This document shows positions 32,148 to 44,274 of a stretch of 64,000 bases of DNA, in pieces. Origin of the DNA: Nereocystis luetkeana (taxonomy: Eukaryota > Sar > Phaeophyceae > Laminariales > Laminariaceae); assembly GCA_031213475.1 (NCBI GenBank), contig JARUPZ010000004.1:2939501-3003500 (forward strand). The letters run 5' to 3'. The number at the start of each line of letters is the position of its first letter. Position 1 is the first letter of the stretch. A program made the position numbers and the translations under genes. The notes below the pieces were generated by a model, which was given only the letters and a program-made list of their open reading frames with translations, had not been told where the DNA came from and ran no database searches.

Positions 32148-33430
32148 AATACTTGGAATTAGAGTGGGATCATGTTTGCGGCCCGTGAACGGGCTATGTA
32201 AAACCTGTAACCATTTGCTACTGCCGCACAGGTCATCCTGCTCTACTAGTACACGGTAGTTTGTCCCCAAATTGGGGTTGCGATCTATGAGGGGTTTATT
32301 CAGAAGGCAGGGCAGGCGTTTTTGGAGTCTACGATTCGGAATTAGTGTGGGATCGGGTTTTCGCAGCCGTGGAAGGGTTGCATAACCTGACCTTTTTTAG
32401 CACAGCACGGGTTATCCTCCTCTATTAGGGAGGTAGTGCTGTCCCCGAAGTGAGGTTGCGGTTCTCGAGGAGACTAGGCGGCAAGGCAGGCGCTTTTTGG
32501 AATCAAAGCTATCTGGAATTACTGGGGGGGTCAGGTTTTGCGGTCGTGAACGGGTAATAACCTCCCCGTAACCCGTTTACTACTAAGTGCACAGGTCATC
32601 CTCCTCTACTTGTACGGTAGTTTGTCTCCACATTGTGGCTGAGGTGCGGTTCGAAGGGGGTTAGGCAGCCAGGCAGGCGTTTTTGGAGTCAAAACTATTT
32701 GGAATTAGTGTGGGATCAGGTTTTTGCGGTCGTGAAAGGGTTATAACTTGACCCTCTTACTACTGCGCGGGTCATCACTACGGTAGCTTTTTGTCCTCGA
32801 AGCGGGGGTGGGGTTCAGCAGGGGTCTAGAGGGAAGGTGTGGAGGGGGCCAGGCAGCCGCTTCGTTCGGGTTTGGAGACAGACTACTTGGAATGAGAGTG
32901 AGGTCGGGTTAGCAGTGTTGAAAGGGTTATAGCGAAATCCTACTCTTCCAAGTACGGTGAGTTTGTCCCCAGACCGAGGGTGCGGTTGCTCCTAAAGTAA
33001 AAGGGTGTGCAGGAGGCCAGGCAGGAGGCCAGGCAGGCGCCGCGTTTGTGTTTGGATACAAACTACTAGTATTTAGAGTAGGATCAGGTTTGCATTAGTG
33101 GAAGGGTTATGACGTGTAACCCGTTCACTGACTGCTGCGCAAGTTATCCTGCTCTTTGAGTAGATTTAGTTTTCCCCAGACCAGGGGTGCGGTTGGTCCT
33201 AACATAAAGGGGTTTGCAGGAGGCCAGACAGGCGCCGCGTTCGTTTCTGGCGACAGACCACTTGGACTGAGAGTGGGATCAGGTTTACAGTGGTGAAAGA
33301 GTCGCAACGTGTAGCCCGTTTTTTGCTGCGCAAGTTATCCTATTCTACAAGTACGGTTGATTTGTCCCCATGTCGGGGGTGCAGTTTGTTTCAAAGGGGT
33401 TTGTAGAAGGCCAGGTAGGCGCCGCGTTCG
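32148..33430 (+). repeat. Satellite, about 183 bp unit, seven units, MITE-derived
   Basis: Unit starts (GGAATTAGAGTGGGATCA-like) lie near 32148, 32331, 32508, 32693, 32881, 33062 and 33250. Each unit holds ACTACTTGGAATTAG, an interior of about 95 bp with AAAGGGTTATAACCTGACC, then TAGTTTGTCCCC and TGCGGTTCTAAGGGG, then GGCAGGCGTTTTTGGAG. The outer words are those of piggyBac-type MITE family A. Confidence 0.8.
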
Positions 33431-33759
33431 TTTAGTACGCTGTAGGTTATTAGGACTGGAGTGCAAAACAAAAGTTGCTCGCCGATCACATTCAACAGCG
33501 GAAAGCAAGGATGGTGAAACAAAGCGGGTACCAGGTACAGAAGAAACGCATAATAGGAAGAACAATAACAAACAAAAAAAATGAGAAGGGCGGTGTGCGG
33601 CAACGGTATTATAGTGACAAGGCGATGCGAGCTTCTTTGTTAATATATTGCGTTGGATTAGACAAAGGGGGGAAGGGGGTGTACGCCACGTGCTCCACCT
33701 CGACCCCGGACCATTCTGACGAACAGTTCTCGTCCGGCAACCCGCGTAAGATAGCGACG

Positions 33760-34080
33760 ATACGCAATCAGGGGTTTCCACATCCCCTGGGAAGGACACA
33801 AAACAGGGGTTTTCACATCTATCTACTGAGACGGAGGTTTCATAAACGGCACTCAAAGCAGGGGTGTCCACACCCTTTTGGAGAGGAAGTACGTACACGG
33901 ATCCCTAATCAGGGGGGCTTCCACACCCCTTGCTGGGAAGGAGACCCAAATCTAGGGTTTCCACACTTTGTAGGAAGAAACCAAAGTAAGGTTTGTCACA
34001 CCGCCTGTGACGGAGGTTTGGTAAACGGTACGCAAAGCACTGGTTTCACACCTACCAGGCAGGAGGCGTGTAAAGGGGTG
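33760..34080 (+). repeat. Degenerate minisatellite around CAGGGGTTTCCACACCC
   Basis: Irregular units of about 36-60 bp, also read as an open frame (33475-34206) with repeated NQGFPHP-like words. No domain is seen and the frame is explained by the repeat. Confidence 0.6.
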
Positions 34081-34206
34081 AACCGCGGGCGGTCGGTCGA
34101 GGCTTTCCTAGCGGAGTTTTTTCATCTCCCGTCGCGTAAATTCTTTGCCAAACAGTCAAGATACCCTTTAGCCACCGCCCGGTGTTGTTGCCTGTTTTCG
34201 GGCTAA

Positions 34207-37184
34207 CCGTTAGCTGTTAGCCATGTATTCCTAAGAGAGAGAGTGCACCGCTGGTAGGTTCGTGCAAGCTATGTATGAAGATCATTACGAAATCGGTTCG
34301 TAGCACTTTTCGTCTAGCAAACGGCGTGACAAGTAGCCGGTGAAGCTCGTGACGGGCAAGGGGAGCGCATACTTCTTCCTTTCCGTTTCCTGCCGTCTCC
34401 TGCCGTTTATCAATGGGCTGTTGTGCCTTTTCTGGTATGAGCGAACGTTGCATTCCGAAAGTGCGCGCTGCTGCTGTACGAGTATACGGGGCGGGGCGTG
34501 GGCGAGCGATCTGCTCTGTTGATGCTTGGATCGCGATACGAGACACGTTGCCAAAGGTTGCGCGAGCGCCATGGCGGGAAATGAACGGGGGTAGGGAGGC
34601 TACCGTAGGGCGTACCTTTTTCGCACTCGCCTCGTCTGCTAGACGGGGATTGGGCGGTGTAATGTCACGCCGAGCCGCCGCAAATACTGTAGGTTCCCAC
34701 GTATCTCACGTTTATACTGCGGTTGTGTTTTTTTCGATTACGGTCTGGCCTGGCAGCCAGCCGTGCCGTGATTCTAAAATATGCATGCATGGATCCTATG
34801 CCTTCAAGTCTGTGATGCGGGGCAAGCGGTGCAGATGCATATATCCTGTGGTCGTCAGGGAAAATCCTGGGTTCGTCCCCGGGTTTCCTAGTGGACGTGG
34901 ATACATGGACCTAGTAGTGTAGAGCGCACTTGTAGAGTGGTGCTTATAGTTTCACTCAATCGGGGCGCAACCGATCGCTGCCAACAACGACAAAACGCGA
35001 CAGCAGCATTGAAAAGAGGCGAAAAGGGGGAAGGAAAATAAAACAATACGGGTTGAGTGGTGTTTTTCCAGGATGGGGGATAGGGTTGGTTAGTTGGCTG
35101 GTTGGTTGATCGGTCGGTTGGTGCGTATAGGTGACCGCGTGTTTGCCGCCCACCCTCCGCCCTCAGTTGTGCGGTGTTTTGTGTCAGGGTGCGGACCGGA
35201 AGGGGCAACCGTTACCCACGCGGTTTTTGTGGCCTTGATTTGATTCTGCATGCATGTATGTACTATACCATCCTTGACGGAGACTCTGGGATGGGCTACT
35301 GTAATGTTTTTTGCTTTTAGAGGGCGCGAGGTTGGGTCGGTTCGGGATGGCTCGGGTTGGGCTGGGTTGTGACGTGTATGTGTATGTATGTGGATTTATT
35401 TTGGTACGCGCGCACACAAACTGGGGGAAGAGGGCAAGATCATTTTTTTTGTCTTGGAGATCGCCTCGGTCTTCAGGCGTAATCGTAGGTCAATGGAGAT
35501 ACGATGATTTTCGCATACTTTTTTGTTTTGTTTTGCCTTCCACCGCGGCGTCAGCGAGCGGTGTAGCTGTCTAAGGACTACTTTTTCCTGTCTTTGTCTT
35601 CCTGGTTCATGATGCGTTGCTGGTTGGCGTTGATGGATCGGGCAGCTTGAACAGCAAGGTAGCTGCGTTTGGGGTTTTGTGATGCAAGTAATAGTTGGAT
35701 AGGGGGGTGTCGAGTGTGTGTGTGTGAATGGTGCCGGTTACGCGCCGTCGGCGTTTATTGGCTGTTGTTGTCCAATCGTTACATATATATGTATGGCATT
35801 CATGGTAGGTATTGGTTATTGACCGTCTTCTTAACAGTGTTGCTGTTGAAAGGACGCACATGTGTGGAAGATCACGGATCTTGCTTTGCCCAAACGCGAA
35901 ACACTCCTACTGACTCCTTCTGCTCCGAGACATGAGCGAAAATCACCATACTTCACTATTTTCTGGTTATTATGAGAGGAGCGGATCGTCATCATCGCTG
36001 ATCTACGGTGGATGGTAGTTTTTTCGATGTGCGTAGCAGTCATGCCTGACTCGCAGATAATTATTGCGGCTACCGAACCGTCGGATGATACTTGTACCTC
36101 TTCTTGTTGTGTTCCCCTGCGTAGGATTTGTTCGGGCAGCTGTTGGTCAAATTATCGCACACAACGCACTAACTGCTGTAAATACTGGGAATAACAGCTG
36201 CTGCGGTACGTATGAGCAACATAAGTATCATCTTGTCCATCCGTCTGACCCTCTGCCCGCGAGGTGAAAAAAACACGCGTTTGTTTTTCTAAATCGTCCC
36301 AAACCATGAAACACGCATTTTTTTTTCCAAATCGTCCCCAACCATGAAATGGGCGTCCACGCCCACACCTCAAGCGACGAGGGCTGCTTATCATATACCA
36401 GGTATTCGAGGAAATGGTCGGGCCAAAAATGATGGAAATACGGAAGCGACCTTCATCATAGATGAAAAGGCGTTGGGCAGACGATTTTTACAACTTACGA
36501 CGGCGTTTAACTTAGCAAAGAGTGCTTCCGAGAAGCGACGAAACTCAACCACGAATTTGTTCCACCAATTATTCCCACATCTGACACACGCTATGAATAT
36601 GTACGAGGCGAATAGTAACTAACCCTAACCCTGAGCCAGTCAAAGCAACCCCAGCCCTGACTAATAAGCCAATCAGACCAGATCTGGACTACCATTTACC
36701 CTGGTAAGTGGTAAGCTCTACTGCAAGCGACGGCACTCGATAGCCGCATAGCTGAGATCTTCCTATCGTCACTAAAAAGAGACCTCAAGAGCACATGCAT
36801 ATATGATGCGTACGAGTATTTCATTCATATCTCTATTTTGAGTACTACCAGCACTGGTCTGTGCCTGGTACGTGGCATACCCACTATTAATAGTAATACC
36901 ACAATGAACGGAAATATACGGAAAGTTTGTAAATTAATATGGGAATCCAACGGCCCTTGCATTCCCGTCCAGAGTGAGTGGTGAGAAGGAGTGGGTGCAC
37001 ACAGCAACAACGGCAAGGCGAGAATACTCAGATCACGGCTGTGCGGCACGATACAGCTTAGTGGGGAGTGTAGGATGAAGGGGTAACATGGGTACCATCG
37101 GGGGGGGGGGAGGGGAGGGCGCTCAGAACCAGACATCAATCATCGGATTGACGCGGCGGGTGAATGTTCTCACTCAAGCATGAT
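34207..37184. other. No recognisable gene
   Basis: Scattered short frames only. One CTATTAATAG palindrome is at about 36883 and two TTAGGG-type units are near 36618. Confidence 0.4.
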
Positions 37185-37189
37185 CAACA

Positions 37190-38031
37190 TATTAGAGATG
37201 ATACTTGTCAGTAACCATCATATTCGTTACTCGATTACACTTACGTCATCTGGTATACATTTACGCATTATATGTACAACAGACAGTTTTCCAGTCTGAG
37301 TTATACTGTATAGTAGGATAGCAGCAGCTGTCTTTTTACGCATATACTGCTGTGCACCCGTACGCACAAAATAAAGTTCCAATGACGAGTAGTGCCATGG
37401 ATCTACTGTTGTTGTGGTACGTACGTACATGATCTACGGTAGACAGCACATTTAGTACGTGCTATCATTGGTGCATAATGGAAAGGATATCTTCAGTATC
37501 CCTCCGAGACCGGTAGCATAGTTTTACTGTTACAATGTAGTTCTGGTTGGAGGAACAACATAGGCTACACTGGGGTCATGGATATGTACCCCAAGATATA
37601 TTGTTCTTTACAGTAAATCTGGGGGTTCTCTTCGTTGTTTTTATTTTGAACGGAATACGAGGGTATTCCCTCATTTTGTTTTTGTTTGACCGAAGTGCAA
37701 GGGTCGTCCTTTGTTGCGAGCTGCGAGCGCACACGCGCACCGCCCTCCCCTTTGAGCTCACTCTACTTTTGCTCTACATCTGCTCATCATCATCAGCTTC
37801 CAGCTGAGCAATCAATCAACAATGTGGCTTGGGGTCACCACACCATCTTCTTCTCTTCTATGTTGAAGCTTCACGTATTAGTCACCTGACAGTGACTACG
37901 TGTTTGCCTCGAACATTTTGACTGTGTATTGCCGGCCATCGGCAATCGAGTCTAGGCGTACACACCAGCTACGAGCTGGTACACACGCCAATCGCCATAC
38001 CTAGTAGGTTCTGCGCCATAAACCTTTAATA
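37190..38031 (+). repeat. 5' LTR of intact LTR element (842 bp)
   Basis: Starts TATTAGAGATG and ends CCTTTAATA, giving short inverted ends TATTA..TAATA instead of TG..CA. Preceded by the target copy CAACA (37185-37189). It matches the 3' LTR at offset 2895 with one substitution found (G at 37771, A at 40666). Confidence 0.92.
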
Positions 38032-38050
38032 GGTTATGAGCCTCGTAACG
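38032..38050 (+). promoter_or_regulatory. Candidate primer-binding site, anticodon-arm type
   Basis: GGTTATGAGCC directly follows the 5' LTR. Its complement, GGCTCATAACC, has the form of a tRNA-Met anticodon arm (loop CTCATAA with CAT). Priming by a half-tRNA(Met) is established for Drosophila copia; here it is inference. No TGG-starting 3'-end-type site is present. Confidence 0.45.
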
Positions 38051-40084
38051 CGTAAACGCGGCAAGCTACTAGCAGCGGTGGCCCAAGACTGCCACCCTGG
38101 ACTGCTACTGGCTCGCTATACATACAGCAGGAGGAGGACTGGACTTTTTCAAGATCAAGAAACCTGCTGCTACGTACGACGAAAAGGAAGCTTCTTCTGC
38201 GACGAGAGGAACGAAACATCGAAGACCCACGTACTTCGTTGAAACGTGAGTGTCACGTGGTACATATACCGCGTGCTTGTACGAGGGTCCTGCGTAGGGC
38301 ATTATATTACTGCTGTAGTTCACCTCGTGGATCGTAAGCCTCAGTTACTCTGAGCAACAGCGACATTGAAGTTATCTCCCGACAAGCGTTCTGCTGTCTC
38401 TGAACTTATTTCGATACATTTCCAAGAGGGCCTTCGGCCCCCCAGAGAGATTTTCTTTTCTCCAAGAGGGCCATCGGCCCCAGAGAGATTTTGTTTCGAC
38501 AGTCGTCATTGGACTCCACGTGGATCCGTGACCCCACACGACCGTTGAAACAAGAACTATAATAATAGCAAATAGTTTCTCCGAGGAGGATACGTACGAC
38601 AACAGTTTAGTTTCGTGTCTTGCTCACACAGCACAGAGCAGTACTGCTATCTACTGTGTGCATCTCACCTCCGGCCATATTTCTCATACGAAGTGTGGAC
38701 TCGAAAAATCTTGACTCAACGTCGAGTATTATTATACTGCTGTACGCTGTCAAGGACAACTTCGCCACAACTCACAGCACCGCTGGGGTTAAGGAGCTCT
38801 GCCTAGTGTAGTCCACATCGTGGATCGTCAGCCTCGGGCAATCCGAGCTGCAGTTGTATAGAAGTAACTCCCGGCGGTACCACCGTCTGTAAAAAGGGAC
38901 CCTGACTTCACAAATTTCCAACAGGGACCTCCCCGCGGGATCATCAAGGAGAAGCCCCTGAAAATAACTCAAATCTCGATAGTGCATCGCGTCGAGTACT
39001 TACGTAGCTTGGTGCTGTTTCAATAGCTACCCCAAAGACAATCACAGTACTCCTGTAGATTAGAGGCATTGCTAGGCGCCATCCACTACTGGTGTGGATT
39101 TGTCAGCCTCGTGAATCACGAGCAAAATCTATTATAGGAAGCATCTCCCGGCCATCGCTGCCTGTGGTGACTGAGCTCTGCTTCTTGTATCATCAAGAAG
39201 GAACCCGTGTGTACTGTTGTATCATCACCTTCATCTGGATGATACTACAGCAGTACACTGTCGACTGCTGTAATATACATACGGCAAATATAAAGCCTCG
39301 GGATCCCCGAGCATCGTGCGGCAGCTACTCCAAGAAATACTGCTGTATACCTGGTACCAGGTATACGGTACTACTGGTGTTGTTGTAGTATCGTACGAGA
39401 TCACCTCACCAAGAACTACAATATTTAACAAAAGATTCCTCATCAGGGACCGGAACGTCATCATCAGAGAATGGAACACTACCACCGCAACAAGCTGGAG
39501 TGTCATCATCATCAGGATGTATCATCGTGTGCATCTTCTTTTTTACCCGGGGACGCACCTGGGGGATACAACAGGGAACTCTGGTAATGTACTACTTACT
39601 GTATCTGGTAGTCTTTTGAGCAAGCAGTAAACCACTTGCAGTGATCGTCCACATTGTTCCTTTGTTTATTTTTGGGGCGGCAGGAACTTTCGACCAGGTT
39701 TATTCTTTCCTGTGATTGTAGCGGATCGACAAACCATTTTCACTTTATAAAGACTACCAGGTACTCCTGTAGCAACCCTCGTATGTAGTTTAGGTATACA
39801 CACCCACCTCATACAAGCAGGTGTTGCAGTAGTATTATATAGAACAGAACGATTCTATGTTCGGTTATTTTATTGCCCTTTTATGTGTTGAATTCACTCC
39901 TTGGATCTCATCCGGTAGGTACATCATGTACAACTGAATATCCTTGGAACCATCATACAGGTACATTATGTACAAGTAAGTGTTCCCAAAACAATATCAC
40001 TCCTTGATGTTGCATGTGTGTTTCTTTTTAAGAAGTTTTAGCATGTAACGCAGAGTAAGAAAGTGTACGCTTAACGGGAGGAGG

Positions 40085-40926
40085 TATTAGAGATGATACT
40101 TGTCAGTAACCATCATATTCGTTACTCGATTACACTTACGTCATCTGGTATACATTTACGCATTATATGTACAACAGACAGTTTTCCAGTCTGAGTTATA
40201 CTGTATAGTAGGATAGCAGCAGCTGTCTTTTTACGCATATACTGCTGTGCACCCGTACGCACAAAATAAAGTTCCAATGACGAGTAGTGCCATGGATCTA
40301 CTGTTGTTGTGGTACGTACGTACATGATCTACGGTAGACAGCACATTTAGTACGTGCTATCATTGGTGCATAATGGAAAGGATATCTTCAGTATCCCTCC
40401 GAGACCGGTAGCATAGTTTTACTGTTACAATGTAGTTCTGGTTGGAGGAACAACATAGGCTACACTGGGGTCATGGATATGTACCCCAAGATATATTGTT
40501 CTTTACAGTAAATCTGGGGGTTCTCTTCGTTGTTTTTATTTTGAACGGAATACGAGGGTATTCCCTCATTTTGTTTTTGTTTGACCGAAGTGCAAGGGTC
40601 GTCCTTTGTTGCGAGCTGCGAGCGCACACGCGCACCGCCCTCCCCTTTGAGCTCACTCTACTTTTACTCTACATCTGCTCATCATCATCAGCTTCCAGCT
40701 GAGCAATCAATCAACAATGTGGCTTGGGGTCACCACACCATCTTCTTCTCTTCTATGTTGAAGCTTCACGTATTAGTCACCTGACAGTGACTACGTGTTT
40801 GCCTCGAACATTTTGACTGTGTATTGCCGGCCATCGGCAATCGAGTCTAGGCGTACACACCAGCTACGAGCTGGTACACACGCCAATCGCCATACCTAGT
40901 AGGTTCTGCGCCATAAACCTTTAATA
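40085..40926 (+). repeat. 3' LTR of intact LTR element (842 bp)
   Basis: Near-identical partner of 37190-38031, followed by the target copy CAACA at 40927-40931. Confidence 0.92.
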
Positions 40927-41637
40927 CAACACTAATTCCAAGTACGTACGAATTCGTCCCCAAAAACGTGGATGCAGCTGCTAAACATGACCCCTATTAC
41001 TGTTTCCCCCCCAGCGGGAGCTGAAAGTCACGAGTACGTAGGCGAGGTGTGAATCACGACTGCTATGGAGACGTTTACGAGTGATCCCTAGGTTTTATGC
41101 ATTCCCTCTCGCATTTTCCCGTTGCAGCCGTCCTCTCCAGTACACCAACCAACTCCCAAAAGACCAATTCAACAACATGAAAAACCCGTCCTCTAGGGAA
41201 ATATCACATAAAGTCCCGTCGCTGTAATTCTAACAGCCCTCAAGACCGGTAATTATCCCGAACCCTAGCCCTATCCCCAACCCGAAGCGCAAGGCCTGAA
41301 ATCCGGTGACGGCTTGTAAATGTGCCCGCAGTCGTTATTTATATCTCGCCTACGCAGTCTCGTGTCTCGCGCACGTCGTCGTGATTCTCGGCTCCCGTCC
41401 TCAGCAGGATCCTCCACCCTCGGCCCACAAGCACATACACGCTCTCCCTCAGTGTCTCAGAAAATCGATGGTCTGTCTGCTCCGCACTCAAAGCCACCGA
41501 GCTGTGGGACATGGATCCATCGCATGGCACAAGACATGGATCCTACGATACGATTGAAAAGGGCAAACGGCAATCCACAGGAAGGGCAATCCCGTCATGA
41601 GAACGCCAGAGCAATGAAAATAAACTCCCTTCCTTAC

Positions 41638-41772
41638 CTTCTTCCCTCCTTCCCCTTCGAGAAAGAACTCATCGATATTGTCGATGTCAACACCGCCAAG
41701 AACCCTCTGCTCGCGCACCAGGCTGCTGGGGTTGATGTCGTGGATTGTCGCGATTGCACGCAAGGAGGTGAG
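41638..41772 (-). CDS. Candidate exon, 45 aa, unidentified
   Basis: The minus strand reads GGGGCGCAG|CTC ... AAG|GTAAGG with no stop, giving LTSLRAIATIHDINPSS and VLGGVDIDNIDEFFLEGEGG. Composition is protein-like and both borders are good. The plus strand is also open here and ends at a GAG|GTGAGC donor, so the strand is not certain. No neighbouring exon was recognised and I cannot name the family. Confidence 0.35.
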
Positions 41773-42301
41773 CTGCGCCCCAGCACCCTACGTGCAACCC
41801 CCGAGCAAAGCTGAAGCTTCATATCCACTTGCTCCAGAGTCCAGAGTGCGACTTGATTTGCCGTATCGTAGCCGAACATGGTTTGGCTTGGTTGCCAGCG
41901 TCTCGGGCTTTGAAGCTTGCTGTCAAAGCTTGGCAAACGATTCAACTGGCCAGCTAGGGCCCTGCGCTGTGCGTGTGATGCGTATCGCCCAGGACTTCTG
42001 CCTGCCGCAAAAGGTCCGTCGCGTGAGGCCCGAGGACCCGACCAGATACGTATCAAATCCGAAAAAATGCGGCGGAACCTCGGTCGTGTCGTTTTTCATT
42101 GCCTCATGCATGCTCTCATGTCTGTCGCTGTGTCTGGATGCTTTCGTGCATCATGCTCTATACGAGTATCATAATGGCGTGCCTCAACTACAGCCTCAAA
42201 GCTATATCAGGTATTCATTAGAGCAGCAGGCATACCACCCCACCCCTCGCGCTCGTCATGCACCTGCTCTCAATCTGTTTTTTTTTATTACGGGGGACCA
42301 T

Positions 42302-42651
42302 GACAACTGCCCCGGTGGTTCAAGTGGTTAACCTCGAATTCTACTTGTGTTTGAGTCCTGGGTTCGAGCCCCAGGTGGGTCGGACTTTGACTTTATTTGC
42401 TAAAATAAAAATAAAAAGGATTCAATTGTTGAGAACGCCTTGCAGCGTGGGTAGGCACAATTCGATGCGAGTCGACGAGGGAAGAAAAGGCTGAAATCTT
42501 CTCTCGATAAAAATGAAGGCACGTACCGTAGCGGGAAGGGGGGAGAAGAACCTGCTATGTGACCCCGGATCTGAGTTACGAGTTGGAAGGAGAGAGAGAA
42601 GAAGATGGGCGAAGATAATAAATGGGATGAGCAAAAAAAAATATATAAAAA
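42302..42651 (+). mobile_element. tRNA-related SINE inside the MITE
   Basis: 350 bp. Box A region GGTTCAAGTGGTTAACC and a perfect T-arm CTGGG-TTCGAGC-CCCAG (box B) lie near 42358-42377. The body is shared with 30480-30600 and the tail is A-rich. The acceptor stem does not pair well, so it is not a tRNA gene. Confidence 0.7.
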
Positions 42652-42698
42652 AGTAAATAGGACCAAATATTGTTATTAATAGTAAAAATATGTGAATA

Positions 42699-43835
42699 CA
42701 AGGCGCTTCGCTCCGCGGGCGGCCTACGCCGCCCGCTACGCTCGCTCAGGAAGGAAAAAATTTCATCAAATTATGCGAAGCGAACAGAGGTCCACGATTG
42801 AGTTTAGTTTTTTCAAGGATCGTAATTGCAAACCGGCGACTTGATAATGCCAAGAGTCCCGCCGCCATGCTTCAGGAAAAAACAGCTCCGACGTCAGCTT
42901 GGATGCCACATATACGCTTCGCGTCGCGGATGTCGTACGTACGTACATACCCCAGGTAGGGTACTACTATCTGTACTTATTTTCTTCTTTCGATATGCTC
43001 TATGTCTGTACTGTATGTACGAAGAAAGCGAAAGTACAGCACGGTACAGCAGCAAAAAAAATGAAAATGAAACCGAAAACTCGGCAAGGAAAAAACTTCC
43101 CGTCCCCTCTCGTGTAATATTTTTCTGCCTGATTGGAACACCTTACACCCGCAGACCCGCAGCCCCAATGGGAATGAAGAAAAGAAAAAATCGCACAGAA
43201 GAGCTTCTCTCTCAGCCTCGTACGCCGCCCGCCCCTCTCGCGACCACCTCGCTACCGATTCGGTCCGGGTAAAGCTTTTATCACTCTCTGCCACAATCAG
43301 CCCCGTCGCCCGCCTCGCGTGAAGCCCGGTGCTCACCGTGGCCGTCGTTCGCCAGCTCGATAACGTTGGTGTTCAAACTGCCCACCTCCCTCTTTCAACT
43401 TTAGCGTGGTCGCAAAAATAAGCACCGCTTGAATTGTATCTTGCCCTCCTGAACGACCTTCATAATTCGTACATACTCTATCAACAATCATACATCGAAG
43501 CCAGACAAAGCCCGTTCATGCATCTCTCGTGTCTCGAGGCACACGCGACGCCTAGGCACGAAAGCGGCGACCGCGCTCCTTGCAACCCCCCCTCTACCCG
43601 CCAGCACCCGCTGACACCCGGCGACGGTGCCGGATCCTCCCGCGATGCCGTGCTCGGAGAACACGCACGCACACGAAACGAAAGAAGAAAAAAGGAAGAA
43701 AGGACCGAGAAAACAAAGAACTGCTGGAAAGGTCCGGCAAGTAATGAAAGGAGGCGGTTTGGAAGTGGGAGCTCTGAGAGGCCAGGCATGCACCAACCGA
43801 GCACGCTCAAGGGTTGTGATCTAAGTATGTAGTTC
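42699..43835 (-). mobile_element. 1.1 kb element E, copy 2, inverted
   Basis: 1137 bp, the inverted partner of 2009-3121, with the same end points (CAAGGCGC.. and ..GTAGTTC in plus-strand terms). The flanks read AATA on the left and TATA on the right, consistent with a TATA duplication with one change. It interrupts a family B MITE, which proves insertion at precise ends. Confidence 0.8.
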
Positions 43836-43982
43836 TATATAGGTTTTTGTCTCTACCGCAGGTCCTATTTACTATGGTAGTAAAAATGCGCCTTGCTTCG
43901 CCCGCCCAATGCCTCGTGCTTCGGGAGGAAAGTTCACAGCGGAAAGTGACGCGCGGCGAACACTGGCGGCTGCTCGTAGTAT

Positions 43983-44090
43983 TACGGGGGACCATGGTAA
44001 ATAGGACCTATGGTACACACAAAAAACAACATATTTACCTTTTTTTTACTAGCAATATATGTGGTCCTATTTTCTAAGGCCCCCCCCGTA
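43983..44090. mobile_element. mariner-type MITE (family B)
   Basis: TA-flanked; CGGGGGACCATGGTAAATAG left arm; C-rich right end. Confidence 0.8.
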
Positions 44091-44274
44091 AATACGTGTA
44101 CGGTTGTTCGTTGGTGGACTTTCCGGCTGGTTGTTTTTTATAATTTAATTTTTTTTATCCTCATGGCGGATTGGTAAAACTAGTTGGCTGGTGAAGCAGC
44201 TAGTTGGCTGGCGCTGTTTTGCTTCATTTTACACATGGTTGTTATGCGCGCTGTTAGTCTGTCTGTCTGGAATC

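Larger units (their letters stand above)
37190..40926 (+). mobile_element. Non-autonomous LTR retrotransposon, recent
   Basis: 3737 bp with 842 bp LTRs, an exact 5 bp duplication CAACA (37185-37189 and 40927-40931) and a purine tract GGGAGGAGG (40076-40084) against the 3' LTR. The 2053 bp interior (38032-40084) has no frame with gag, protease, integrase, RT or RNase H motifs, so it must depend on another element. The interior holds three diverged repeats around CGTGGATCGTAAGCCTC (about 38325, 38818, 39098) and a direct repeat CCAAGAGGGCC(T/A)TCGGCC (38422, 38461). The order LTR-PBS-PPT-LTR gives the plus orientation. Confidence 0.9.
42289..43877. mobile_element. mariner-type MITE split by two later insertions
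   Basis: The MITE pieces are 42289-42301 (CGGGGGACCAT), 42652-42698 (AGTAAATAGGACC.. with AT-rich centre) and 43836-43877 (TATAGGTTTTTG..GGTCCTATTTACTATGG). Joined in order they follow the other family B copies, except that the right CCCCCG end is missing. Confidence 0.75.

Noticed and set aside
33475-34206. 243-codon plus frame
   Set aside because: Its middle is a degenerate minisatellite and its ends show no domain; reported as repeat only.
36618-36632. CTAACCCTAACCCT telomere-like sequence
   Set aside because: Only about two units, without an array; no evidence for a telomere or internal telomeric tract.
42350-42380. tRNA gene at the perfect T-arm
   Set aside because: The acceptor stem and anticodon arm do not pair; the unit is inserted in a MITE and has a SINE-like body.
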